This document shows positions 6,718 to 16,336 of a stretch of 64,000 bases of DNA, in pieces. The translations under genes and the position numbers were made by a program. Source of the stretch: Candidatus Aminicenantota bacterium (GTDB taxonomy: Bacteria > Acidobacteriota > Aminicenantia > Aminicenantales > UBA8522); assembly GCA_017886205.1 (NCBI GenBank), contig JAFNEO010000039.1, positions 1 to 64,000 of the forward strand, written 5' to 3'. Position 1 is the first letter of the stretch. Every line of letters begins with the position of its first letter. Below the pieces are notes generated by a model. It saw only the letters and a program-made list of their open reading frames with translations. It was not told where the DNA came from and ran no database searches.

Positions 6718-9426
6718 TCAGCGCAGGCAGGCCCGCAGATACCGCGCCGTGATCGATCGTTTAGACTTCGCCACTTCCTCCGGAGTCCCCTGCGCCACGA
6801 TCTTCCCGCCCCCATCTCCGCCCTCCGGGCCGAGGTCGATGATGTGGTCGGCGCACTTGACGACGTCCAGGTTGTGTTCGATGACCAGGACCGTGTGGCC
6901 CTCGTCGACGAGCTTCTGGAAGCAGCGGAGCAGGACAGCGACATCCTCGGGGTGGAGGCCGATGGTCGGCTCGTCAAAGAGGTAGAGAATCCGCTTTTCC
7001 CGTTCGTGGACGAGGTGGTAGGCGAGCTTGATCCGCTGGAGCTCGCCGCCGGAAAGGGTGGTCGTGGGCTGCCCCAGGCGGAGGTAGCCGAGCCCGACTT
7101 TTTCCAGGGGTGAGAGCTTCTTCTGGATGTCGGCCCGGTCGGAAAAGAACTCGAGCGCCTCTTCGACGCTCATCTTCAACACTTCATCGATATTTTTGCC
7201 CTTGTACCTGACCTCCAGAATATCGCTGCGGAAGCGCTTCCCCTTGCAGGCGTCACAGGTCAGGACGACATCGGACAGGAACTGCATCTCGACGATCTGC
7301 TGCCCGGCGCCCTTGCACTCCTCGCAGCGTCCGCCGGCCGTGTTGAAGGAGAAGAATCCAGGTTTATACCCCATCGCCCTGGCTTCGCGCGTCTGGCTGA
7401 AGAGGTCGCGGATGCCGTCCATAGCTTTGGTGTAGGTGGCGGGGATGGAGCGCGGTGACGTGCTCAGCGGCGACTGGTCCACCATGATCACCTTGTCGAT
7501 GAGTTCAAACCCGCCTATTTCTTTGAACCCGTTCGTGGCCTCGCCGCTCCAGCCGAGGTAGAGAACGTCGTTGACGAGCGTGCTCTTGCCCGAACCCGAC
7601 ACGCCGGTGACGCAGGTGAAGGTCCCGAGCGGGATCCGGACATCGATATGCTTCAAGTTGTGCTTGAAGGCGTCGTCGATGGCGATGTAGCCGGCGCCGC
7701 GGCGCCGCCTCGCAGGGACCATGATCTCCCGCTCTCCTCGCAGGTATTGGGAGGTGAACGAGTCCTTTTTTTCCAGGAACTCGGCCATCGGGCCGCAGAA
7801 CAGGACCTCGCCGCCCTGCTCTCCCGCCTTGGGACCGAGGTCGATGATGTATTCCGCGGAGCGGATGATCTCCGGGTCGTGTTCAACCACCAGGACGGTG
7901 TTGCCGATCTCCTTAAGGGACTTGAGGATCTCGATGAGGCGGTGGTTGTCGCGGGCGTGGAGGCCGATCGAGGGCTCGTCTAGGACGAAGAGGGTGCCGA
8001 CGAGCGAGGCGCTCAGGGCAGCGGCCAGGTTAATCCGCTGGGCCTCGCCGCCGCTCAGGGTGAAGGTCATCCGGTCCAGGGTGATGTAGTCGAGGCCGAC
8101 CTCGAGGAGGAACTTCAGGCGGTTCTGGACCTCGGCCACAAGCTTCTCGGCCACCTGGCGCTCGAAGGGGGTGAGCTCGAGATCCCGGAAGAAGGCGGCC
8201 GCCTCTCTGACTGTCATCCGGGTGACTTCGCCGATGGAGCGGCCGCCGACCCTGACGCTCAGGGCGTGGGGGTTGAGGCGCATCCCGCCGCAGGTAGGGC
8301 AGGGGACATATTTCCGGTAACGGCTCAGGAAGACGCGGACCTGGACCTTGTAGTTCTTGGTCTTAAGCCAGTCGAAAAACCCCTTGACCCCCCCATAGCT
8401 GCCGCCGCCCTCCATGACAAAGCGCTGCTGCTCAGGCTTGAGCCTCCGGTAGGGGACTTGGGTGGGAAGGCCCCTTTTCCGGGCTTCGCTGAGAAGCTCC
8501 TTCATCCACCACCGGGAGACGGGTTTAGTCCAGGGCTCGACGGCGCCGTCCTCGAGGCTCTTATTCTTGTTCGGGATGATCTTGTCCTCGTCCAGCACGG
8601 CCAGGTCCCCGAATCCGTGGCAGTCCGGGCAGGCGCCCTGAGGGCTGTTGAAGGAGAAGAGGTTGGGAAAGGGATCTTCGTAGACGATCCGGTCAGTCTT
8701 GCACTCGAGCTTATCAGAAAAAATGAATTCTTGACCGTCCTCGGCACGGACCTTGACGCGGCCGTTGCCCTTCTTGAAGCCCATCTCCAGGGAATCGACC
8801 AGACGCTCCCCGTCCTCGGGGTCGAGGGCGAGGCTGTCGATGAAGATGTCGAGATCGCCTTTCTTAGGGAGTCTCGCTTTTTCAAGCTCGATGACCTGAC
8901 CATCCTGGATGACCCGGAAAAAACCCTCTTTTTTGAGGAGGGCGGTTCCCTTCTCCGGCGGCCAGGAGAAGGAGATCGTGACCCTGGTCCGAGGTGGGAG
9001 CTTTAAGAGCGACTCGGCCACGGCGTCGATGGTGTCGCGGCGCACGGGCCGGCCGCACTGGAGGCAATGCACCGTGCCGATGCGGGCGAAAAGGACGCGC
9101 AGAAAGTCGTGGATCTCCGTAACCGTAGCGACTGTGGAACGGGGGTTCTTGGTGGCGGCCTTCTGCTGGATGGCTATGGCCGGGGTGATGCCTTCGATCA
9201 GGTCGGCGTCGGGCTTGTCCATCCGTTCCAGGAACTGGCGGGCATAGGCGGATAGCGATTCGAGGTAGCGGCGCTGGCCCTCGGCGTAGAGGGTATCAAA
9301 GGCCAGGGACGACTTCCCGGAGCCGCTGACTCCGGTGACGACGATGAACTTGTAGAGAGGGATGTCGAGGTCGATGTTTTTCAGGTTGTGGACCCGCACG
9401 CCGCGGAGTGTGATTCTCTCGTCCAT
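6718..9426 (-). CDS. uvrA: Excinuclease ABC subunit A
   Basis: This is UvrA, the damage-recognition ATPase of nucleotide excision repair. Two ABC ATPase modules are visible, each with a Walker A motif (GVSGSGKSS near the N-terminus and GVSGSGKST in the second half) and ABC signatures (LSGGEAQR and LSGGELQR). CxxC pairs of the zinc modules occur in both halves. The reading frame stays open 97 codons further upstream, but that part is not UvrA-like and overlaps the divergent DUF3311 gene. Translation therefore most likely begins at the ATG at 9426, giving MDERITLRGVRVHNLKNIDL as expected for the family. Length is 902 aa, slightly shorter than the usual 930-950. No uvrB or uvrC is in the window. 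Confidence 0.97.
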   Translation of the reverse strand: MDERITLRGVRVHNLKNIDLDIPLYKFIVVTGVSGSGKSSLAFDTLYAEGQRRYLESLSAYARQFLERMDKPDADLIEGITPAIAIQQKAATKNPRSTVATVTEIHDFLRVLFARIGTVHCLQCGRPVRRDTIDAVAESLLKLPPRTRVTISFSWPPEKGTALLKKEGFFRVIQDGQVIELEKARLPKKGDLDIFIDSLALDPEDGERLVDSLEMGFKKGNGRVKVRAEDGQEFIFSDKLECKTDRIVYEDPFPNLFSFNSPQGACPDCHGFGDLAVLDEDKIIPNKNKSLEDGAVEPWTKPVSRWWMKELLSEARKRGLPTQVPYRRLKPEQQRFVMEGGGSYGGVKGFFDWLKTKNYKVQVRVFLSRYRKYVPCPTCGGMRLNPHALSVRVGGRSIGEVTRMTVREAAAFFRDLELTPFERQVAEKLVAEVQNRLKFLLEVGLDYITLDRMTFTLSGGEAQRINLAAALSASLVGTLFVLDEPSIGLHARDNHRLIEILKSLKEIGNTVLVVEHDPEIIRSAEYIIDLGPKAGEQGGEVLFCGPMAEFLEKKDSFTSQYLRGEREIMVPARRRRGAGYIAIDDAFKHNLKHIDVRIPLGTFTCVTGVSGSGKSTLVNDVLYLGWSGEATNGFKEIGGFELIDKVIMVDQSPLSTSPRSIPATYTKAMDGIRDLFSQTREARAMGYKPGFFSFNTAGGRCEECKGAGQQIVEMQFLSDVVLTCDACKGKRFRSDILEVRYKGKNIDEVLKMSVEEALEFFSDRADIQKKLSPLEKVGLGYLRLGQPTTTLSGGELQRIKLAYHLVHEREKRILYLFDEPTIGLHPEDVAVLLRCFQKLVDEGHTVLVIEHNLDVVKCADHIIDLGPEGGDGGGKIVAQGTPEEVAKSKRSITARYLRACLR

Positions 9427-9559
9427 GAGTCGCCTAGGCCAATCCTCTATTATAGCGGATTGGCTCAAATTTGAGGATAGGAATTGGGGACAGCCGGCCG
9501 GATTGAGAACCTTCGCCGTTTTGCCTATAATGGGCGACGCTCTGGGAAAGGAGACTCGG

Positions 9560-9781
9560 ATGCCAAAAGGGACGAAGATCGCTCTTGGTTTCGCCCTTAT
9601 TCCTTTTTTCACGTTGGTCTTGGCCCTTCCCTTTGTCAACCGGGTCAGGCCATTTGTCCTAGGTTTGCCCTTCCTGCTCTTTTGGATCGTCCTTTGGGTT
9701 TTCCTGACGCCGTTCATCCTGATGGCAGCTTACTGGGCTGAGAATAAGTTCAACAGGAAAAGCGGACAAGACAAATCATGA
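9560..9781 (+). CDS. DUF3311-like small membrane protein
   Basis: A 73-residue protein with two hydrophobic segments (about 8-25 and 33-55) and a short basic tail. The start at 9560 is preceded by GGGAAAGGAGA. The frame is open further upstream into uvrA, but that part looks non-coding. Its ATGA stop overlaps the start of the following sodium/solute symporter by 4 bases. DUF3311 proteins are typically encoded just before a symporter of the SSS family and are thought to be accessory subunits. Position, size and topology all fit that pairing. Confidence 0.75.
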   Translation: MPKGTKIALGFALIPFFTLVLALPFVNRVRPFVLGLPFLLFWIVLWVFLTPFILMAAYWAENKFNRKSGQDKS

Positions 9782-11214
9782 ATGTAGCCCTACTCATCAT
9801 CCTGGCCACCATCGTTTTTTCCGCTGCTGTCGGCATCTCCGCCGGCCGGAAGGTCAAGATGAACCTGGAAAACTGGACGGTCGGAGGCCGCCGCTTCGGC
9901 GTTGTCCTGATCTGGCTTCTGATGGCCGGAGAGATTTACACAACCTTCACTTTCCTGGGCGCGAGCGGCTGGGCTTACTCCCGGGGGGCGCCGACGTTCT
10001 ATATCCTGATCTATGGCACGCTGGCCTACACCGCTTCCTTCTTCATCCTCCCCGCGGTCTGGAAAGCCGGGAAGCGCTTCGGTCTCCATACGCAGCCCGA
10101 TTTCTTTATCCAGAGATATGAGAGCCGCAGCCTCGGCGTCATGGTGGCGGTCATCGGTGTCGTGTCCATCATTCCCTATCTCCAGCTTCAGCTCACCGGG
10201 CTCGGGTTTATCGTCGAGGTTTCGAGCAACGGCGCGATCCGCTCCAACGTGGCCATCCTCCTGGCCTTTGTCCTGACCTGCGCCTTCGTCTTTACCTCCG
10301 GAATCCGGGGAGCGGCCTGGGTCTCCGTCATCAAGGATGTGTTGATGATCGCGGCCGTGGCCATCGTCGGCATCGGCGTGCCTCGTCTCTTATTCGGCAG
10401 TCACGGCAGAATGTTCCGGGCGCTGGCCGAGACGCATCCGGGCCACCTTGTCTTTCCCGGAGCGACGCCGAACTTGGACGTTCTATGGGTCATGACAACC
10501 GCCCTTCTGACCGGTCTGGGATTCTACATGTGGCCGCATGTCTTCGGCTCGGCCTTTTCCGCTAAGAGCGCCGAGACGATCAAAAAAAACGCCGTCATCA
10601 TGCCTTTCTACCAGATCCCGATCCTACTCGTCTTCATGGTCGGGTTCACGGCCCTCCAGGTCATGCCCGGACTCAAGAACGGCGACCTGGCCTTCCTGGA
10701 GCTTGTCCACAAGACATATCCTTCCTGGTTCATGGGGTTTGTCGGAGCGGCGGGCGCGGTGACGGCCATGGTGCCGGCCTCTGTCCTTGTGCTCTTTGCC
10801 TCGACACTCCTGGCCAAAAATGTCTATCAGACGGGGTTCTCGCCGCGGGCGCGGGAAGAGACCGTTCTCCGGCTTTCGCGAATCATGGTCCTCGTCATCA
10901 TGGGTTTCGCCCTTCTTTTTGCTTTCTATTTGCCCAACGCCCTGGTCAACTTGCTCCTCATCGGCTATGACGGAGTGACCCAATTCTTTCCCGGCGTCGT
11001 CCTGGGGCTTTTCTGGAGGGGAGTGAGACGGAGTGGAGTCTTCTGGGGGCTGACGACGGGATTTGTTCTGGCGGCCGGGCTCGTCTTCAGTAAACACGAC
11101 CCATTCCTGGGCATGAACGCCGGGTTTGTAGCGCTCGTTGTCAACGCCGCCGTCACCGTAGCCGTCAGCCGTTTTTCCGGGGCAAAGGTGGAAGATAACG
11201 GACAGATGGCTTGA
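9778..11214 (+). CDS. Sodium:solute symporter (SSS family)
   Basis: About 13 membrane-spanning segments over 478 aa. It has the SSS-type start (long first helix, then a GGRRFG stretch and GEIYTTFTFLGASGWAYSRG) and the substrate-site helices typical of pantothenate/proline permease relatives. Members use the sodium gradient to import sugars, amino acids, carboxylates or vitamins. It overlaps the DUF3311 gene by 4 bases and is followed after 15 bases by an M20D peptidase, so it probably imports the N-acyl amino acid or dipeptide that the peptidase hydrolyses. The family is certain; the substrate is inferred from context. Confidence 0.9.
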   Translation: MNVALLIILATIVFSAAVGISAGRKVKMNLENWTVGGRRFGVVLIWLLMAGEIYTTFTFLGASGWAYSRGAPTFYILIYGTLAYTASFFILPAVWKAGKRFGLHTQPDFFIQRYESRSLGVMVAVIGVVSIIPYLQLQLTGLGFIVEVSSNGAIRSNVAILLAFVLTCAFVFTSGIRGAAWVSVIKDVLMIAAVAIVGIGVPRLLFGSHGRMFRALAETHPGHLVFPGATPNLDVLWVMTTALLTGLGFYMWPHVFGSAFSAKSAETIKKNAVIMPFYQIPILLVFMVGFTALQVMPGLKNGDLAFLELVHKTYPSWFMGFVGAAGAVTAMVPASVLVLFASTLLAKNVYQTGFSPRAREETVLRLSRIMVLVIMGFALLFAFYLPNALVNLLLIGYDGVTQFFPGVVLGLFWRGVRRSGVFWGLTTGFVLAAGLVFSKHDPFLGMNAGFVALVVNAAVTVAVSRFSGAKVEDNGQMA

Positions 11215-11229
11215 GAGAAGGAGGACAGA

Positions 11230-12402
11230 ATGAGACAAGAGTTGGAAACAGAAATCGCGGCCTTGACCGGCCAGCTCGTCGCCTGGCGGCGGGATTTCCA
11301 CCGTCATCCTGAAGTCGCTTTCCAGGAAACCAGGACTTCGGACGTGGTCCGAGAATTCCTGAAGAGCCTCGGACTTCCCGCGCGTTCGGCGGCCGGCACC
11401 GGCCTTGTCGCGGTGCTGGAGGGCAATCCGGGAGGAAAGACGGTTGCCCTGAGGGCGGATATGGATGCCCTCCCAGTTCAGGAGGAAGGCGAGAAGGAAT
11501 ACTGCTCCCTGAATCGGGGAGTGACCCATGCCTGCGGGCACGACGGGCATATGGCGATGCTGATGGCCGCCGCCAAGGTCCTGGCTGGCAGAAAGAACGA
11601 CCTCAACGGCCGGGTAGTCTTTCTTTTCCAGCCGGCCGAGGAAAAGCCGCCGGGAGGAGCGAAGAGAATGATCGAGGAAGGCGCGCTGGACGGCGTGGAC
11701 GCCGTTTTCGGCCTCCACCTCTGGCAGCAGTTCCCAACGGGCATGATCGGAGTCATCAAGGGCCCGATGTTGGCTCAGGCTGATAATTTTAGCCTCATCG
11801 TGAAGGGAAAAGGAGGGCACGGCGCCATGCCCCATACGGCGGTTGACCCGATTCTGGCGGCTGCGCAGATTATCGTGAATAGCCAAAGCATCGTCAGCCG
11901 GAATGTCGATCCCCTGAAGCCCTGCGTTGTCACCTTCGGCACGATCAACGGCGGGACCACCCACAATATCATCCCCGCAGAGGTCGCGATGGCCGGGACG
12001 GTGAGGACCTTTGACTTGGCCGTCCAGTCATTGGCCGAAAGGCGGCTCAGGGAAATCGCCGAAGAGACGGCAAAGGCGTTCGGGGCGTCCTGCCGGGTCG
12101 ATTACGTGAAGGGTTATCCGGCACTGATAAATGACGCCGGGATGGTCGATTTCGTCACGGATGTCGCCAAGAGGATCCTCGGAGCAAACCGTCTCCAGTC
12201 CTTCGACCCGGTCATGGGCGGAGAAGATTTTGCCTATTATCTGCAGAAGGTCCCGGGCGCGTTCATTTTTTTAGGCGCCGGCGACGGCAGGGAATTCCCC
12301 CATCATCATCCGGCCTTCGACATCGACGAGAAGGCTTTGCCGTTGGGCGTCCTTCTCCTCACCTCCCTGGCGCTGGAGTTCCTGGGGGTCAAACCGGCGT
12401 GA
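11230..12402 (+). CDS. M20D amidohydrolase (hippurate/N-acyl-amino-acid hydrolase-like)
   Basis: 390 aa, without a signal peptide. Hallmarks are RRDFHRHPEVAFQE near the N-terminus, the metal-binding HACGHDGHMAM, FQPAEE with the catalytic glutamate pair, FGLHLWQQ and the C-terminal GGEDFAYY. These are diagnostic for the M20D group, which removes acyl groups from amino acids or cleaves indole-3-acetyl conjugates and hippurate with a di-metal centre. The ATG at 11230 follows AGAAGGAGGA. It is in a run with a DUF3311/SSS importer upstream, and the next gene, mntP, overlaps its end by 4 bases, so uptake and hydrolysis are probably co-expressed. Confidence 0.92.
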   Translation: MRQELETEIAALTGQLVAWRRDFHRHPEVAFQETRTSDVVREFLKSLGLPARSAAGTGLVAVLEGNPGGKTVALRADMDALPVQEEGEKEYCSLNRGVTHACGHDGHMAMLMAAAKVLAGRKNDLNGRVVFLFQPAEEKPPGGAKRMIEEGALDGVDAVFGLHLWQQFPTGMIGVIKGPMLAQADNFSLIVKGKGGHGAMPHTAVDPILAAAQIIVNSQSIVSRNVDPLKPCVVTFGTINGGTTHNIIPAEVAMAGTVRTFDLAVQSLAERRLREIAEETAKAFGASCRVDYVKGYPALINDAGMVDFVTDVAKRILGANRLQSFDPVMGGEDFAYYLQKVPGAFIFLGAGDGREFPHHHPAFDIDEKALPLGVLLLTSLALEFLGVKPA

Positions 12403-12959
12403 GTGTCCTGCTCATTCTGGGTGTGGCCCTTGCGTTGGCCATGGACGCCTTCGCTGTATCTCTCGGGCTCGGCCTGAGCCTGAAGCCGGCAACCGGCAGC
12501 CAGACTTTCCGTCTGGCCTTTCACTTTGGGCTCTTCCAGTTCCTAATGCCGGTCGCAGGCTGGGCGGCCGGGGAGACCCTCATTCGCCATATCGAGAAGT
12601 ACGATCACTGGGTGGCATGCGCCCTCCTCCTGGGCGTCGGCGGGAAGATGATCTTCGAGTCCTTGAGACCGGAAAAGGAGTCCGGAACCAAGCGTTCCGA
12701 CCCGACCAAAGGTGTTTCGCTGCTTGTGCTTTCCGTAGCCACGAGCCTTGACGCCCTGGCCGTCGGGCTGAGCCTGGCCGCGCTCCACGTGGCCATCATC
12801 TTCCCTGCCGTCGTGATCGGGGTCGTGGCCTTTGCGATGACAGTGTTAGGGATGAAAATCGGCCCGGCTCTGGGCAAGGTCATCGGCCGGAGAGCGGAAC
12901 TTCTGGGAGGCATCATCCTGATCCTGATCGGAATCAAGATCCTCGCCAACCATCTGTAG
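12399..12959 (+). CDS. mntP: Manganese efflux pump MntP
   Basis: A 186-residue membrane protein with six predicted helices and the two related MntP motifs, AMDAFAVSLGLG near the start and SLDALAVGLSLA in the middle, whose aspartates are metal ligands. MntP exports Mn2+ and prevents manganese poisoning. The GTG start overlaps the M20D stop by 4 bases (GTGA). In many bacteria mntP is under a yybP-ykoY manganese riboswitch; here it is the last gene of an operon without its own leader, so that control is not seen. Linkage to a metal-dependent peptidase may or may not be meaningful. Confidence 0.9.
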   Translation: MSVLLILGVALALAMDAFAVSLGLGLSLKPATGSQTFRLAFHFGLFQFLMPVAGWAAGETLIRHIEKYDHWVACALLLGVGGKMIFESLRPEKESGTKRSDPTKGVSLLVLSVATSLDALAVGLSLAALHVAIIFPAVVIGVVAFAMTVLGMKIGPALGKVIGRRAELLGGIILILIGIKILANHL

Positions 12960-12972
12960 TTGTAGCGCAGCA

Positions 12973-13063
12973 GGGGTCAGGTCTCAACATTCAACAATTG
13001 GCACAGCTATTTTCCTGAAGGCATGCCAAAGGCGTCATTTGTTAATTGTTGAGACCTGACCCC
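12973..13063. repeat. REP-like palindrome with ggggtcaggtctcaac arms
   Basis: The 16-base arm ggggtcaggtctcaac (12973-12988) is repeated exactly in inverse at 13048-13063. The inner bases also pair (caacaatt with aattgttg). No T-tract follows. Palindromes with this type of ggtc...gacc core are usual for RAYT-associated repeats, but no RAYT transposase is in the window. It lies after mntP. Confidence 0.65.
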
Positions 13064-13079
13064 AAGAGGCCCCGAGAGG

Positions 13080-13106
13080 TTGACAAAATGCTCGAGTCCA
13101 TATAAA
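13080..13106 (+). promoter_or_regulatory. Possible promoter of the Gfo/Idh-DUF1080-ThuA operon
   Basis: TTGACA at 13080-13085 is followed by TATAAA at 13101-13106. The spacing is 15 bases, shorter than ideal; TAAATC two bases on would give 17. It lies about 95 bases before the first gene and after the REP-like palindrome. AGGAGG at 13188-13193 serves that gene as ribosome binding site. Confidence 0.35.
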
Positions 13107-13198
13107 TCTAGACTTTGATCTTATTCTCGGATGTCCCGCGAGGCGTACTCCATTTCCGCTAGGGTGGCGCCCCGGAAAACGTCCCCCAGGAGGTCATA

Positions 13199-14557
13199 AT
13201 GAAAGCACTAACACGTCGGGAATTCATGGGCCGATCGGCCGTGGCCGCGGCCGGGCTGATGATCGTGCCCCGTCACGTCCTCGGCGGCAAGGGCTATCGG
13301 GCGCCGAGCGACACCCTGAACATCGGCTGCGTCGGTGTTATGGGGAAGGGGCAGTCCGACATCGCCAGCTGCAGCACCGAGAACATCGTGGCCGTCTGCG
13401 ATGTGGACGACGAGATGATGGCCAAGTTCATGACGGACGGGCAGAACACGCCCGAGCAGCAAGCCAAATACGAGAAAGCAGCAAAATACCGCGACTTCCG
13501 CGAGATGCTGGATAAAGAAAAAAGTATCGATGCCATCACCGTCAGCACGCCGGACCACAACCATGCCGTGATCGCCATGATGGCCATCAAGATGGGAAAG
13601 CACGTCTTTGTCCAGAAGCCGCTGACCCATACGGTCAAAGAGGCCAGGATGCTGGCCGAGGAAGCCAGGAAAGCGGGAATCGTCTCCCAGATGGGGAACC
13701 AGGGCCACTCCAAGGAAGGCGCCCGCCTGGTGTGCGAATGGATCTGGGATGGCGCCATCGGACCCGTGTACGAGGTCCATGTCTGGACCGACCGGCCGAT
13801 CTGGCCCCAGGGGATCGACGCGCCCAAGGAGACCCCTTCCTGCCCGCCGACCCTGGACTGGAACATTTGGATCGGGCCGGCGCCCTGGCGCTACTTCCAC
13901 CCGGCCTATCATCCTTTCGCTTGGCGCGGCTGGTGGGATTTCGGGACCGGCGCGCTGGGCGACATGGGCGCTCACCTCATGGACCAGCCCTTCTGGGCGC
14001 TCGATTTGGGCCATCCGAAGACGATCCAGGCCTCTTCGACTCAGTTCACAAAGGATTCTTACCCCGTTGCCGAGACCGTCACCTATGAGTTCCCAGCCCG
14101 CGGCAAGTTCCCTCCGACGAAGCTCACTTGGTACGACGGCGGCCTGACCCCGACCCGGCCCAAGGAGCTGGAGAACGGCCGGATGATGGGCGACGAAGGG
14201 GGTGGGGTCCTCTTTGTCGGAAAGAAAGGTATGCTGATGTGCGGCACTTACGGGGAGAACCCGCGTCTGCTTCCCGAGAAGCTCATGCAGGACTATAAGC
14301 GCCCGGCCAAGACTATCCCTCGGTCACCCGGCATCCACGAGGAATGGATCGCAGCCATCAAAGAGGGCAAGAAATCGACCACCGATTTCTCTTATTCGGC
14401 GACCCTGACCGAGGTCATGCTGCTCGGCAACATCGCCATACGTACAGCGGAAGCCAAGACCGTACTGGAGTGGGACCCGATAAAGATGGAGTTCCCCAAC
14501 CTGCCCGAGGCCAATCAGTACTTGCACAAAGAGTACCGGCAGGGCTGGTCGCTGTAG
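13199..14557 (+). CDS. Gfo/Idh/MocA-family oxidoreductase with Tat-type signal
   Basis: 452 aa. The leader LTRREFMGRSAVAAAGLMIV is a twin-arginine export signal, so the protein is folded with its cofactor before export. The Rossmann part begins at LNIGCVGVMGKGQSD. QKPLTHTVKEAR carries the conserved EKP-like lysine (QKP here) and GDMGAHLMDQP the active-site histidine region. Such exported members oxidise or isomerise glycosides with tightly bound NAD(P). AGGAGG precedes the ATG. It leads an operon with DUF1080 and ThuA proteins, a combination typical of 3-keto-glycoside turnover: oxidation at C3, then elimination-type cleavage. Specific sugar not known. Confidence 0.88.
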   Translation: MKALTRREFMGRSAVAAAGLMIVPRHVLGGKGYRAPSDTLNIGCVGVMGKGQSDIASCSTENIVAVCDVDDEMMAKFMTDGQNTPEQQAKYEKAAKYRDFREMLDKEKSIDAITVSTPDHNHAVIAMMAIKMGKHVFVQKPLTHTVKEARMLAEEARKAGIVSQMGNQGHSKEGARLVCEWIWDGAIGPVYEVHVWTDRPIWPQGIDAPKETPSCPPTLDWNIWIGPAPWRYFHPAYHPFAWRGWWDFGTGALGDMGAHLMDQPFWALDLGHPKTIQASSTQFTKDSYPVAETVTYEFPARGKFPPTKLTWYDGGLTPTRPKELENGRMMGDEGGGVLFVGKKGMLMCGTYGENPRLLPEKLMQDYKRPAKTIPRSPGIHEEWIAAIKEGKKSTTDFSYSATLTEVMLLGNIAIRTAEAKTVLEWDPIKMEFPNLPEANQYLHKEYRQGWSL

Positions 14558-14575
14558 CGGCCGGAGGAGATGCCG

Positions 14576-15361
14576 ATGAAAGAGATCCTGGGGTTTGCGG
14601 TCGTATTGCTAGCGATACCCGGCCTCATGGCGGCTGTGGCTTCCGGGGATTCGCCCCAGGGCGCAGCCCAGAAGGCAGACCTGGGAAAATGGGCCATCCA
14701 CGACCTGGACAGGCCGCTGCCCCCGGTCATCGACCCAGGCCCGGCTGGGCCGTCAGGACCCGTGCCGTCGGACGCCATCGTCCTTTTCGACGGGAAGGGC
14801 TTGACCCAATGGGAGGATGGCAAAGGTGAACCCGTCAAGTGGAAGGTCGAGGGCGGTTACATGGAAGTCGTTGCCAAAACGGGGTCGATCCGGACTAAGA
14901 AAGGGTTTGGAGATTGTCAGCTCCATATCGAATGGGCGACGCCGTCGGTTGTGTCGGGCGAGGGCCAAGAAAGAGGCAACAGCGGTGTCTTTTTGATGGA
15001 CATCTACGAGGTTCAGGTTCTCGACTCCTACAACAACCGGACCTACGCCGACGGTCAAGCGGCAGCCATCTACGGCCAGCACCCGCCTCTTGCGAACGCC
15101 AGCCGGAAGCCGGGCGAATGGCAGGCTTATGACATCATCTTTCACGGGCCGCGGTTTGACGCGGATAGCCAGCTGGTCGAGCCGGCGCGGATGACGGTCT
15201 TTCATAACGGCGTCCTGGTACAGGACAATGCCGAGCTGACGGGACCGACGGCCCACAAGGCGCGTCCGCCCTACAAAGCCCATGCCGACAGGCTTCCCCT
15301 TTCACTCCAGGACCACGGGAATCCCATCCGCTACCGGAACATCTGGCTCCGCGAGCTCTAG
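14576..15361 (+). CDS. DUF1080 family protein (3-keto-disaccharide hydrolase-like)
   Basis: A signal peptide (MKEILGFAVVLLAIPGLMAA) is followed by a beta-sandwich of the concanavalin-like DUF1080 type. Typical blocks are IVLFDGKGLTQWEDGKG, FGDCQLHIEWATP, GNSGVFLMDIYEVQVLDSY and the C-terminal DHGNPIRYRNIWLREL. Members bind or cleave glycosides, some of them as 3-keto-glucoside hydrolases. Of two close ATGs the second (14576) is chosen because the GGAGGAG site is correctly spaced from it and abuts the first. It follows the exported oxidoreductase by 18 bases and precedes a ThuA protein, which supports a joint periplasmic pathway. Confidence 0.85.
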   Translation: MKEILGFAVVLLAIPGLMAAVASGDSPQGAAQKADLGKWAIHDLDRPLPPVIDPGPAGPSGPVPSDAIVLFDGKGLTQWEDGKGEPVKWKVEGGYMEVVAKTGSIRTKKGFGDCQLHIEWATPSVVSGEGQERGNSGVFLMDIYEVQVLDSYNNRTYADGQAAAIYGQHPPLANASRKPGEWQAYDIIFHGPRFDADSQLVEPARMTVFHNGVLVQDNAELTGPTAHKARPPYKAHADRLPLSLQDHGNPIRYRNIWLREL

Positions 15362-15365
15362 TTCC

Positions 15366-15398
15366 TAATTCGGTGCCAGGCATCTAATTACCGAATTA
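15366..15398. repeat. Short palindrome
   Basis: Nine-base perfect arms (taattcggt at 15366-15374 and accgaatta at 15390-15398) are followed by six A residues. It sits between the DUF1080 and ThuA genes. The arm resembles the aattcgg ends of the larger palindromes at 44649 and 51505, so it may be a decayed copy. A weak terminator on the minus strand is also possible. Confidence 0.4.
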
Positions 15399-15449
15399 AA
15401 AAAGGGAAATGGATATGCTGTCCGCAATTTTTCTTTTGAGGAGGTGCCC

Positions 15450-16250
15450 ATGACCGAAGAAAGGCTTGTCCGACGATTTGCGGCGAATCTGAAATATCTT
15501 ATTCCTATCGCGCTGTTAGCCTTTCTCGCCGTGTCGGTACCGCCGGCGATCGCCCAGCAGGCGAAGAAAAAAGCCCTCTTTGTCTGGGGCGGCTGGGAAG
15601 GTCATGAGCCGAAGCAGTGTGTGGACATCTTCGCTCCCTGGCTCCAGGAACAAGGATTCGAGGTCGAGGTCTCTCATACGCTCGATTCCTACCTGGACGC
15701 CGCGAAACTGAAATCTATCGACCTCATCGTGCATGTCTTCACCATGTCCGAGATCAAACCTGAGCAGGAGAAGGGGCTCGAAGAGGCGGTCAAGAGCGGA
15801 GTCGGGCTGGCTGGGTGGCACGGCGGTCTGGCCGACGCCCACCGCAGCAGCGTCGAGTACGAGTTCATGGTCGGAGGCCAGTGGGTCGCCCATCCCGGAG
15901 GTGTCATCCCTTATGAGGTGAACATCATCAGCCACGACGACCCGATTACCAAGGGGCTTGCCGACTTCAAGATGAACTCCGAGCAGTACTACATGCAAGT
16001 CGATCCCATCGTCGAAATCTTGGCCACGACGACTTTCTCCGGGCAGTACGCGCCCTGGATCGAAGGGGTGGTCATGCCGGTCGTCTGGAAGAAGATGTAC
16101 GGCCAGGGCCGTGTCTTCTACACCTCGCTGGGCCACGTGGCCAAGGATTTCGATGTTCCGGAGGCCCTGGAAATCGTCAAGCGCGGCCTGCTCTGGGCCG
16201 CCCGCGCCAGCGGCGAAGACGCCCGGCCGCAGGTCGGACGAAAAAAATAG
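15450..16250 (+). CDS. ThuA-domain protein, exported
   Basis: 266 aa with a signal peptide (about residues 16-36, ending PPAIAQQA). The rest is the class I glutamine-amidotransferase-like ThuA fold: [34 protein letters not shown], a conserved GGQWVAHPG and [19 protein letters not shown]. ThuA proteins take part in trehalose and other disaccharide use through 3-keto intermediates; the exact reaction of most members is not known. The ATG at 15450 has AGGAGG five bases upstream, better than the in-frame GTG at 15444. It is the third gene of the Gfo/Idh-DUF1080-ThuA set. Confidence 0.85.
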   Translation: MTEERLVRRFAANLKYLIPIALLAFLAVSVPPAIAQQAKKKALFVWGGWEGHEPKQCVDIFAPWLQEQGFEVEVSHTLDSYLDAAKLKSIDLIVHVFTMSEIKPEQEKGLEEAVKSGVGLAGWHGGLADAHRSSVEYEFMVGGQWVAHPGGVIPYEVNIISHDDPITKGLADFKMNSEQYYMQVDPIVEILATTTFSGQYAPWIEGVVMPVVWKKMYGQGRVFYTSLGHVAKDFDVPEALEIVKRGLLWAARASGEDARPQVGRKK

Positions 16251-16336
16251 GCCGGGAGCGGCTCAGGACTGCTGGATGGAGCGGGGGCCATTGCCCTGAC
16301 CTTCCAAAACATGGCCTTAGATATTATAAGAAAGAC

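Noticed and set aside
9427-9717. 97-codon upstream extension of uvrA
   Set aside because: UvrA proteins start at the MDER-ITLRG region; the extension is basic, unrelated and overlaps the divergent DUF3311 gene.
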